Source: Paracoccaceae bacterium
GTDB lineage: Bacteria; Pseudomonadota; Alphaproteobacteria; Rhodobacterales; Rhodobacteraceae
Assembly: GCA_025458985.1 (NCBI GenBank)
Contig: JALORM010000172.1
Span: 1 to 8,276 of the forward strand
DNA: 8,276 nucleotides
Direction of reading: 5' to 3'
Of the stretch, positions 1 through 6,547 are shown one piece after another (the first letter of the stretch is position 1; each line of letters begins with the position of its first letter). The notes under the pieces were generated by a model, which saw only the letters and a program-made list of their open reading frames with translations, ran no database searches and was not told the origin of the DNA. A program made the translations under genes and the position numbers.

Positions 1-1
1 G

Positions 2-1034
2 CGCCAGGTCGTGGCGATCGCGCGGGCGCTGATGGGCAGCGCGCGGCTTGTGTTCATGGACGAACCCACCGCCTCGCTGACCCAAAGCGAGACGGACGCA
101 CTCCTGGCGGTTGTGCGCACGCTTTCGGCACAGGGGATCGCGGTGGTCTTCGTCAGCCACCGCCTGGCCGAGGTGATCGACGTTGCCGAACGCGTCACGG
201 TCCTGCGCGACGGCCGGCTGGTCGGGGTCTATCCGACAGAGGGCATGACCCAGGTCAGGCTGGGCGAACTGATGACCGGCACCGCGCACGAAGCGGCCAT
301 CGCCGCCCGCGACCGGTCGGACGCGCCCGCGGTGCTGGACCCGCCGCGGCGAGTTCGAGGACGTGACCCTGACCATCCGCAGGGGCGAGGTGCTGGGCCT
401 GACGGGCCTGATCGGCGCGGGCCGGACGGAACTGGCGCATGCCCTGATAGGGATGCACCGCCCCGACGCCGGGACGATCCGGCTGGATGGCCGCACGGTC
501 CGCTTCGGTTCGATCCGCGACGCCATCGCGGCGGGCGTCGCCTATGTCAGCGAGGATCGCCTGTCGCTGGGGCTGATCCAGCCGCAATCCATCGCCGACA
601 ACATCGCGATCCCCGTGCTCGACCGCATCCTCGGCGCGCTCGGGCTGATCTCGCCCGCGCGGCAATCCGACCTCGTGCGCCACTGGGTCGGCGAACTGGC
701 GATCAAGATCGGCCGGCCGGAGGACCCCGTCTCGACGCTCTCGGGCGGCAACCAGCAGCGCGTGGTGCTGGCCAAGTGGCTGGCGACCGAGCCGCGGCTG
801 CTGATCCTCGACAGCCCGACGGTGGGCGTCGACGTGGGCGCCCGGGCGGGAATCTTCCGCATCGTCCGGCGGCTGGCCGACGCCGGCCTCGCGATCCTGC
901 TGATCTCGGACGAGGTGACCGAGGTCATGCTGAATGCCGACCGCGTGCTGCACATGGCCGACGGGCGGATCGCGGGCGAATACGACCCCCGCGCGACCGG
1001 CGTGGCCGAGATGGAGGCCCGCATCTATGCGTAG
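2..1034 (+). pseudogene. Sugar ABC transporter ATP-binding protein (CUT2/RbsA type), 5'-partial and frameshifted
   Basis: This gene encodes the double ATPase that powers sugar import with the two permeases downstream. Seen: the N-terminal nucleotide-binding domain, already past its signature motif at the window edge, is read in one frame to about 340, with Walker B MDEPTAS (56-76) and H-loop SHR (His at 158-160). The second domain continues in another frame from about 342, with the family's usual Lys-to-Arg P-loop GLIGAGRTEL (405-434), signature LSGGNQQR (738-761) and Walker B LLILDSPTVGVD, where Ser (813-815) replaces the catalytic Glu. The N frame reads AVLD, then one stray base, then RRGEFEDV in the new frame. 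Homologues usually have about five more linker residues here, so I infer a loss of about 14 bases. The two domains would not be made as one chain; a GTG at 363 could at best start the second alone. A sequencing or assembly error is the main alternative. Function is sure; the broken state is less so. Confidence 0.75.
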
Positions 1035-2019
1035 CCTCTTTGCCAGCCACCCGGTGGAGACTCGGCTGGCGCTTGTCCTGCTGGCGATGGTCGCGGGTCT
1101 GTCGCTGGCCACCGACACCTTCCTGACGATGGGCAACCTCACCTCGCTTCTCAACAACAACGCGGTCAACCTGATCTGGGCGGTGGGCCTGCTGGTCGTG
1201 CTGATCGCGGGGGGCATCGACATCTCGTTCGCGGTCGCGGCCTCGGTCGTGCAGTACCTTGCGGCGCAGGTGTTCGTCGCGATCGGCGGCGGCAACTGGG
1301 CGATAGGCTTCCTTGTCGCGGGGGGCATCGGGATCGGGCTCGGCCTGATCAACGCGGCGCTCATCCACGGCTTCCGGGTGATCTCGATCGTCATCACCAT
1401 CGCCACCTTCAACGCCTTCTTCGGGCTGCTGATGTTCTTCACGCGGGGCCGCAACATTTACGACCTGCCCGGCTGGTGGACCGAACGGATCTACGTCTTC
1501 GAACACCAGGCCGCGAACGGCACCTGGTCCGAGCTGAACCTGTCGGTTGCCGTGATGGCGGTTTGCGTCCTCGCGACTTGGGGGCTGATCGGCTTCACCA
1601 CGCTCGGCCGGCAGCTTTATGCCTTCGGCGACAACCCCGAGGGCGCGCGGCGGGCGGGGGTCAACATCTGGCTCATGCAGTGCCTGGCTTTCGGCTGGAT
1701 GGGGATGATGGCCGGGATCGGCGGGCTGATGCAGGTGAACATCGCGCAGGAGGTCGTGCCGAACGCGCTTTACGGGCGCGAGCTTGCGGTGCTCGCCGCC
1801 GTGGTGCTGGGGGGCGCGCGGCTCGGCGGCGGGCGCGGCACGGTTGCGGGCTGCATCCTGGGCGTGATGTTCGTGGCGATCACCCAGAACGGGCTGAACC
1901 TCTTGGGCATCTCGCCCTTCGCCTTCCAGATGATCATCGGCGCAGTGATCATGGTGGCGATTTCCACCTCGAACCTCACGCTTGCCGGCGGCTCCCGCAG
2001 CCGCGAGGGCCGGGCATGA
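1027..2019 (+). CDS. Sugar ABC transporter permease (CUT2 family), first of two
   Basis: This is a 330-residue inner-membrane subunit of the sugar importer, of the RbsC/FrcB-like permease type, and forms half of the translocation channel. Hydrophobic segments lie roughly at residues 14-30, 47-62, 65-85, 92-113, 118-138, 171-191, 214-238, 252-265, 271-288 and 300-315. Typical family stretches are LIAGGIDIS (59-67), the cytoplasmic coupling loop FGDNPEGARRAGVN (200-213) and AAVVLGGARLGGG (257-269). Length is normal and no gap is evident. The ATG at 1027 is chosen because the protein then begins MRSLFASHP like its relatives, a GGAG lies at 1013-1016, and the overlap with the ATPase stop is only 8 bases; an open frame reaching further upstream lies within the ATPase gene. 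The stop overlaps the next start as ATGA. Family assignment is firm; the transported sugar is unknown. Confidence 0.9.
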   Translation: MRSLFASHPVETRLALVLLAMVAGLSLATDTFLTMGNLTSLLNNNAVNLIWAVGLLVVLIAGGIDISFAVAASVVQYLAAQVFVAIGGGNWAIGFLVAGGIGIGLGLINAALIHGFRVISIVITIATFNAFFGLLMFFTRGRNIYDLPGWWTERIYVFEHQAANGTWSELNLSVAVMAVCVLATWGLIGFTTLGRQLYAFGDNPEGARRAGVNIWLMQCLAFGWMGMMAGIGGLMQVNIAQEVVPNALYGRELAVLAAVVLGGARLGGGRGTVAGCILGVMFVAITQNGLNLLGISPFAFQMIIGAVIMVAISTSNLTLAGGSRSREGRA

Positions 2020-3008
2020 CCGCCTGGCAGCGCCTCAACGCGCGCCTCGGCGCCGAGACCCTGCCGCTGGTGGCCTTCCTGATCTTCGTCTGCGCGGCCT
2101 TCGCGGCGGTGACGCCCTTGTTCCTGACCGGAGCCAACCTGCGGTCCATGGCGTTCCAGATGCCGGTCCTGGGGCTGCTGACGCTGGCGATGCTGGTGCC
2201 GATCCTGTCGGGGGGCCTGAACCTTGCCATCATCTACCAGGCCAACATCGCAGGCCTCGCGCTGGCCTGGGTGCTGATCCGTTTCGGCGGGCCCGAGGCG
2301 GGCTTCGGCGCCTTTGTCCTTGGCGCGGGGCTTGCCGTCCTCGCCGGGGCGGTGTCGGGCGCGGTGATCGGGGCGGTGGTCGCCTATCTCGGGGCGCATC
2401 CGATCCTGGTGTCGCTGGCGATGATGATCTTCCTCCAGGGCCTGGGCGAGTTCCTGACGCGCGGCGGCGACATCTCGGGCTTTCCCGCCTACATGAACAC
2501 GCTCGGCCATGGCAGCGTGCTGGGCGTGCCGGTGCCGATGCTGGTGTTCCTTGCCGCGGCCGTCCTGTGGCACTTCATGCTGAAGCGCACGAGGCATGGC
2601 TTCTCGGTCTACATGATCGGGTCGAACATCCGGGCGGCGGAGTATTCGGGTCTCCACACCCGGCGCACGCTGACGCTGATCTACACCATCTCGGGCGTGA
2701 TCTGCGCCGTCGCCGGCATCCTGATGGCGGCCAGCTTCAACTCGGTCCGGGTCGGTCATGGCGAGGCGCTGCTGCTGGTCACGGTGCTGGCCTGCTTCCT
2801 GGCCGGGATCGACCCGTTCGGCGGGTTCGGGCGCGTGCTGCCGGTGGTGGTCGCGCTGATGATCCTTCAGGCGCTCAGCTCGGGGCTGAACCTGATCGGG
2901 GCGAACCAGCATCTTTCCACGGCGGTCTGGGGCCTGTTCCTGATCGCCGTCATGGCGCTGCGCTACGCGGCGTTCAGGTGGCGCGGCAGACAGAGAGGGG
3001 GACGGTAG
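2016..3008 (+). CDS. Sugar ABC transporter permease (CUT2 family), second of two
   Basis: This is the partner permease, also 330 residues, so the importer would have a heterodimeric membrane core as in rhizobial rhamnose-type systems with two permeases. Hydrophobic segments are at about 16-35, 49-66, 72-90, 98-125, 128-145, 171-188, 219-240, 250-267, 274-292 and 301-318. The LSGGLNLAI segment (64-72) corresponds to the GGIDIS region of the first permease, and MIGSNIRAAEYSG (200-212) is the cytoplasmic coupling loop. The C-terminus is basic (RWRGRQRGGR). The start ATG overlaps the previous stop by four bases (ATGA), with a GAGGGC ribosome site at 2004-2009. The two permeases are clearly divergent from each other, so this is not a recent duplication. 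The sequence appears intact. Confidence 0.9.
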   Translation: MTAWQRLNARLGAETLPLVAFLIFVCAAFAAVTPLFLTGANLRSMAFQMPVLGLLTLAMLVPILSGGLNLAIIYQANIAGLALAWVLIRFGGPEAGFGAFVLGAGLAVLAGAVSGAVIGAVVAYLGAHPILVSLAMMIFLQGLGEFLTRGGDISGFPAYMNTLGHGSVLGVPVPMLVFLAAAVLWHFMLKRTRHGFSVYMIGSNIRAAEYSGLHTRRTLTLIYTISGVICAVAGILMAASFNSVRVGHGEALLLVTVLACFLAGIDPFGGFGRVLPVVVALMILQALSSGLNLIGANQHLSTAVWGLFLIAVMALRYAAFRWRGRQRGGR

Positions 3009-3013
3009 CGACC

Positions 3014-3688
3014 ATGCAGGGCTTTGGCGTACACACAAGCATGTGGACCATGCACTGGGACCGGGCGGGGGCCGAACGGACCATCCCCGCCGCCGCGGCC
3101 TACGGGATGGACTTCATCGAGATCGCGCTTCTGAACACCAAGATCGTCGATGCCGCGCATACCCGCGCGCTTCTCGACCGGCACGGGATGCGGGCGGTCT
3201 GCTCGCTGGGCCTGCCGCAGGCCAAGTGGGCCGCCGAGGCGCTCAGCGGCGTGACCTACGGCGGCATCGGCGAACGTACCGGCGTCCCGCCCACACCGGG
3301 CGAATACGACAACATCGCCCGCGCCCTGGCAGCGGCGGCGAAGCACGCCAAGTCGAAGGGCCTGCTTCTGGGGATCGAGCCGGTGAACCGCTACGAGAAC
3401 CATCTGCTCAACACCGGCTGGCAGGCCCGCGACCTGATCGAGAAGGTCGGCGCCGACAACATCTTCATCCACCTCGATACCTACCACATGAACATCGAGG
3501 AGAAGGGCGCCGCGCTGGCCGCCATCGGCTTCAAGGGCGGGCTGGCGATGGAAAGCTTCATCAACATGATGCCCGAGATCGCCTACGGCCTGGCCGTCTG
3601 GCGGCCCGTCGCCAATTCGTTCGAGGAGGTGATGGACAAGGGTCTGCCCTTCCTGCGCAACAAGGCCAGCCAGTACAGGTTGACATGA
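3014..3688 (+). CDS. TIM-barrel sugar 3-epimerase/isomerase (D-tagatose/D-psicose 3-epimerase family) with two internal deletions
   Basis: Members of this AP-endonuclease-type TIM-barrel family epimerise or isomerise free ketoses and aldoses using a metal held by Glu, Asp, His and Glu. Seen: E122 and E128 in IEPVNRYE, D155 and H158 in LDTYHMNIEE, and E180 in AMESFI match E150, E156, D183, H186 and E244 of Agrobacterium D-psicose 3-epimerase (numbering from memory). The E122-D155 spacing equals the reference (33), but D155-E180 is 25 rather than 61, so about 36 residues with the third metal ligand (H209) and R215 are absent after MNIEEKGAA. A second deficit of about 27 residues lies between P68 and G79, near KWAAEALSG. 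Restoring both gives about 288 residues, the normal length. Both losses keep the frame. The start follows a GAGAGGGG run (2993-3000), five bases after the permease stop. Family is clear; activity of the protein as written is doubtful, and the substrate is unknown. Confidence 0.8.
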   Translation: MQGFGVHTSMWTMHWDRAGAERTIPAAAAYGMDFIEIALLNTKIVDAAHTRALLDRHGMRAVCSLGLPQAKWAAEALSGVTYGGIGERTGVPPTPGEYDNIARALAAAAKHAKSKGLLLGIEPVNRYENHLLNTGWQARDLIEKVGADNIFIHLDTYHMNIEEKGAALAAIGFKGGLAMESFINMMPEIAYGLAVWRPVANSFEEVMDKGLPFLRNKASQYRLT

Positions 3689-4320
3689 GCGCGGCCGGGG
3701 CCGAGGCGCTTGCCGAGTGCCTGTTCAAGCTCGATCCCGAGCGGCGGGTGATCCTTGCGATCGCCGGAGCGCCCGGATCGGGGAAGTCGACGCTGGCCGA
3801 AGGGCTCGTGGCCGACCTCAACGCGCGCGAGCCGGGCTGCGCCGCGCTTCTGCCGATGGACGGCTTCCATTACGACGACCTCCACCTGGTGCCGGCCGGG
3901 CTCAGGCCGCGCAAGGGGGCGCCCGAGACGTTCGACGTGGGCGGCCTCAGGCAGATGCTGGCCCGGCTGCGCGCGCGCGACGAGGACGCCGTCGCCGTGC
4001 CGGTCTTCGACCGCGACATCGAGATCGCCCGGGCCGGTGCCCGTCTGATCCCGCGCGCGGTGCGGATCGTGGTGGCCGAAGGCAACTACCTCCTGCTCGA
4101 CCGGGCGCCCTGGGACAGCCTGAGGCCGCTCTTCGACGTGACCGCGATGATCGAGGTCCCCGAGGCCGTGCTGCGGGCCCGGCTGACCGGGCGGTGGGTG
4201 CGCCACGGCCTCTCGCCGGCCGAGATCGCGCAGAAGCTGGACGGCAACGACCTGCCGAACGGGCGGCTGGTCGCCTCGGCCAGCGTGCCCGCCGACGTCG
4301 TGCTGAGGCAGACGGCGTGA
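3685..4320 (+). CDS. Small P-loop kinase, PRK/uridine kinase superfamily, FrcK-like
   Basis: This 211-residue cytoplasmic protein has a P-loop GAPGSGKST at 28-36, then LLPMDGFHYDD, which in uridine kinase and phosphoribulokinase relatives carries the catalytic Asp and phosphate-acceptor site, then RKGAPETFDV and VFDRDIEIARAG. VVAEGNYLLL is the Walker-B-like strand, and a C-terminal R-rich lid (RARLTGRWVRHGL) precedes KLDGNDLPN. This pattern matches E. coli YggC and the FrcK protein encoded with the Sinorhizobium meliloti fructose transporter genes frcBCA. The physiological substrate of FrcK-type proteins was not clearly established as far as I know. Its start overlaps the epimerase stop (ATGA), with only a weak CAGG before it, so it probably depends on coupling. 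It could phosphorylate the imported sugar, a nucleoside, or another hydroxylated metabolite. Length is full and motifs intact. Superfamily is sure; role is not. Confidence 0.8.
   Translation: MSAAGAEALAECLFKLDPERRVILAIAGAPGSGKSTLAEGLVADLNAREPGCAALLPMDGFHYDDLHLVPAGLRPRKGAPETFDVGGLRQMLARLRARDEDAVAVPVFDRDIEIARAGARLIPRAVRIVVAEGNYLLLDRAPWDSLRPLFDVTAMIEVPEAVLRARLTGRWVRHGLSPAEIAQKLDGNDLPNGRLVASASVPADVVLRQTA
4305..4308 (+). promoter_or_regulatory. Ribosome binding site for the FGGY kinase
   Basis: GAGG lies eight bases before a GTG at 4317 that overlaps the preceding stop as GTGA. It supports GTG 4317 as the start of the FGGY kinase; a second GTG at 4323 in the same frame is a less likely alternative. 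Confidence 0.6.
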
Positions 4321-5765
4321 CCGTGCCGGGTGCAGGGCCGGGCGAGGTCGCCGTTCTCGACATCGGCAAGACCAACCTCAAGCTCTGCGTCGCCGACCGC
4401 GACGGTGCCGTGATCGAGACCGTCTCCACCGCCAACGCGGTGCGGACGGGCCCGCCCTGGCGCCACCACGACCTTGCTGCGCTCGCGCCGTGGGTGGGTG
4501 CGACGCTGGCCGACCTTTCCCGACGCCACCCGCTGCGGGTGGTCGTGCCGGTCGGCCACGGGTCGGGCGGTGTGCTGACCGGGTCCGACCCCGACGCCGG
4601 CGGGCCCGGTCTGGAGGGGACCGGCGCGGCGCTGCCGATGATCGACTACGAGGACGACTTTCCGAAGGCACTCGACGCCGAGTACCGCGCCCAGGCGGGC
4701 ACGTTCGAGGACCGCGGCAGCCCGGTGATGATGGCCTCGACCCACGCCGCCCGGCAGCTTCTGAGGATGCAGGCCGAGGCGCCGGACGCGGTGGCCGGGG
4801 CGGCGCACTACCTCAACGTCGCGCAGTACTGGGCGTGGTGGCTTTCGGGCGTGCCGGCTTCGGAACACACCGCCATGGGGGCGCAGTCGCACCTGTGGAA
4901 CGTGCCGCAGCGGCGCTTCGCGCCGATCGTCGCGCGGCACGGCTGGGCGCGGCTGATCCCGCCCTTCCGTCCCGCCTGGCAGGCGCTGGGGCCGGTCCGG
5001 CCCGCGCTGGCAGGCCGCTTCGGCCTGCCCGCCGGGCTGACCGTGCTGACCGGGGCGCACGACAGTTCCGCCAACTTCTACCGCTACCGCGCCGGCGGGC
5101 TTTCGGACTTCACGCTGGTCTCGACCGGAACCTGGATCGTCGCGCTGTCGGCCGAGGCGCCGGTCGCGAACCTCGGCGAGGCGCGCGGCATGACGATCAA
5201 TGCCGACATGGCGGGCGCGCCGGTGGGCGGGGCGCTGGCCATGGGCGGGCGCGAGTTCGCCGCCGTCGCCGGGCCCGGCTGGCGCGGGGCGCGCGCCGAC
5301 CCGCGGGCGCTGGCCCGGATCGTCGCGCGCGGCACCATGGCGCTGCCGAGCTTCGGGGCGAACGAAGGCCAGTTCCCCGGCAGCGCCGGACGCGGCCGCA
5401 TCGCCGGTCCGCCCCCGCAGGGGCAGGACGAACGGACGGCACTTGCCGTGCTCTACGGCGCGCTTCTGACCGTGGCCTGCGCCGAGGCACTGGGCGGCGG
5501 CGCGTGTCTGGTGCTCGACGGCACCTTCCTGCAGGAACCGCTCTACGCCCCGCTGGTGGCGGCCTTGCGGCCGGGCCGACCGACGCGTGTCTCGCACGAC
5601 CCGGCCGGGGTTGCCGCGGGGGCGGCGCTTCTGGCCGGGCACGAGGCGCGGACCGCGCCGGTGCCCCTGGCGCTTGACGCCCCGCCCGACTTGCCGCCCC
5701 TTCGGGGACTTGACCGTTACGCCGCCGCATGGGCTGCGGCCGCAGCCGAAGGACAGACCCGATGA
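4317..5765 (+). CDS. FGGY-family carbohydrate kinase (probable ketose kinase)
   Basis: FGGY kinases transfer phosphate from ATP to a sugar or polyol; before a fuculose-phosphate-type aldolase the expected product is a ketose 1-phosphate. The 482-residue protein shows the N-terminal phosphate-1 motif as DIGKTNLKL (from D15) rather than the common DxGT/A form. GAHDSS holds the presumed catalytic base D249, STGTW (269-273) is the phosphate-2 motif of the second actin-like domain, and LDGTFLQEPLY (from L400) stands where the adenosine motif region falls, followed by DPAGVAAGAALL. The unusual DIGKTN start resembles an alphaproteobacterial subgroup near rhamnulokinase/fuculokinase rather than xylulokinase or glycerol kinase. 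The GTG start at 4317 overlaps the previous stop; the last codons overlap the aldolase start as ATGA. Length is full and no damage is seen. The exact substrate (L-fuculose, L-rhamnulose, D-ribulose, D-apulose or another) cannot be read. Confidence 0.88.
   Translation: MTVPGAGPGEVAVLDIGKTNLKLCVADRDGAVIETVSTANAVRTGPPWRHHDLAALAPWVGATLADLSRRHPLRVVVPVGHGSGGVLTGSDPDAGGPGLEGTGAALPMIDYEDDFPKALDAEYRAQAGTFEDRGSPVMMASTHAARQLLRMQAEAPDAVAGAAHYLNVAQYWAWWLSGVPASEHTAMGAQSHLWNVPQRRFAPIVARHGWARLIPPFRPAWQALGPVRPALAGRFGLPAGLTVLTGAHDSSANFYRYRAGGLSDFTLVSTGTWIVALSAEAPVANLGEARGMTINADMAGAPVGGALAMGGREFAAVAGPGWRGARADPRALARIVARGTMALPSFGANEGQFPGSAGRGRIAGPPPQGQDERTALAVLYGALLTVACAEALGGGACLVLDGTFLQEPLYAPLVAALRPGRPTRVSHDPAGVAAGAALLAGHEARTAPVPLALDAPPDLPPLRGLDRYAAAWAAAAAEGQTR
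5748..5753 (+). promoter_or_regulatory. Ribosome binding site for the class II aldolase
   Basis: GAAGGA sits eight bases before ATG 5762 and is the strongest Shine-Dalgarno match in the operon. It fixes the aldolase start inside the end of the FGGY gene rather than at in-frame codons further upstream. Confidence 0.7.
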
Positions 5766-6451
5766 CCGACGACACCGCCCTCCGCCAGAGGATGATCGAC
5801 ACCTGCCTCAGGATGAACTCCAGCGGGCTGAACCAGGGCACCTCGGGCAACCTCTCGGTGCGCAGCGGGGCGGGGTTCCTGATCACGCCCTCGTCGCTGC
5901 CCTACGAAGACATGACGCCCGAGGACATCGTCGAGATGGGCTTCGACGGCACCTATGCCGGCCGCCGCCCGTCGTCGGAATGGCGCTTTCACCGCGACAT
6001 CCTGAAGAACCGGCCCGATGTCGACGTGGTGCTGCACTGCCATTCGGTCTACGCCACGACGCTGGCCTGCCATCACCGGCCGATCCCGGCCTTCCACTAC
6101 ATGGTGGGCATCGCCGGCGGCACGACGATCCGCTGCGCCGACTACGCCACCTTCGGCACGCAGGCCCTGTCGGACGCCGCGCTGCGCGCGCTCGAGGGGC
6201 GCACGGCCTGCCTGCTGGGCCAGCACGGGCAGATCGCGCTGGGCCGCACGATGGAAAAGGCGCTGTGGCTTGCGACCGAGGTCGAGACGCTGTCGCGCAT
6301 CTATGTCCAGGCCCTGCCGCTGGGCGAGCCGCCGGTTCTGGACGACGCCGAGATGGCCCGCGTCATCGCCCAGATGGAGCGGATGAGCTATGGCCTGGGG
6401 CCGGAGGCCGAGGGCAGCAACGACGTGGCCCGCCCGCGAGGCTCGGCCTAG
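5762..6451 (+). CDS. fucA: Class II aldolase, L-fuculose-1-phosphate aldolase type
   Basis: This zinc enzyme cleaves a ketose 1-phosphate to DHAP and an aldehyde (L-lactaldehyde from fuculose phosphate, glycolaldehyde from a pentulose phosphate). The 229-residue protein parallels E. coli FucA along its length: LNQGTSGNLSVR near the N-terminus binds phosphate, SSEWRFH holds the catalytic E73, HCHS holds zinc ligands H92 and H94, HYMVGIAGG and YATFGT follow, and QHGQIALG holds H155. These residues fall at the same numbers as in E. coli FucA. MEKALWLATEVE matches the following helix. About 15 extra residues (after MSYGLG) form a polar C-terminal tail. It starts on ATGA with the FGGY stop and is the last gene of the operon. 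Family and chemistry are firm. The symbol denotes the family: true substrate could be fuculose, ribulose or apulose phosphate. Confidence 0.9.
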   Translation: MTDDTALRQRMIDTCLRMNSSGLNQGTSGNLSVRSGAGFLITPSSLPYEDMTPEDIVEMGFDGTYAGRRPSSEWRFHRDILKNRPDVDVVLHCHSVYATTLACHHRPIPAFHYMVGIAGGTTIRCADYATFGTQALSDAALRALEGRTACLLGQHGQIALGRTMEKALWLATEVETLSRIYVQALPLGEPPVLDDAEMARVIAQMERMSYGLGPEAEGSNDVARPRGSA

Positions 6452-6470
6452 CGTCCTATCCCACCCGCGG

Positions 6471-6484
6471 GCCGCCATGGCGGC
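6471..6484. terminator. Perfect palindrome in the convergent gap, possible bidirectional terminator
   Basis: GCCGCCATGGCGGC is its own reverse complement and would fold as a five-pair GC stem with a CATG loop. It is flanked by CGGGC (6468-6472) and GCCCG (6487-6491), which could form an alternative outer stem. CCGCCATGG recurs at 6510-6518. The position, 20 bases after the aldolase stop and in the gap between two converging genes, suits a terminator, but there is no T-run on either side, so a Rho-independent function is unproven in this GC-rich sequence. Confidence 0.35.
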
Positions 6485-6547
6485 GCGCCCGTCCGCAACC
6501 CTGACGCGCCCGCCATGGGGGTGCTTCCTGCCACCGCCCGTGCCGGT

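Noticed and set aside
341..1126. Continuation of the N-terminal ATPase frame after position 341 as a novel C-terminal domain
   Set aside because: The translation becomes Arg/Pro/Gly-rich shadow sequence while the second ATPase domain continues in another frame, so this is out-of-frame reading.
255..1457. 400-codon minus-strand frame across the ATPase and first permease
   Set aside because: Antisense shadow of well-recognised transporter genes; no family resemblance.
2016..3008. Second permease as a tandem duplicate of the first (both 330 residues)
   Set aside because: Sequences differ throughout apart from family motifs; equal length is coincidence within a conserved family.
4086..5642. Open frame of over 500 codons on the minus strand across the FGGY kinase
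   Set aside because: It is antisense to a full-length kinase with clear motifs and reads as low-complexity Arg/Gly/His/Pro-rich sequence.
6472..6518. Two CCGCCATGG copies as a possible attachment site or regulator repeat
   Set aside because: Nine bases in very GC-rich sequence, partly self-palindromic, with no integrase or other mobile gene nearby; recorded only with the terminator candidate.
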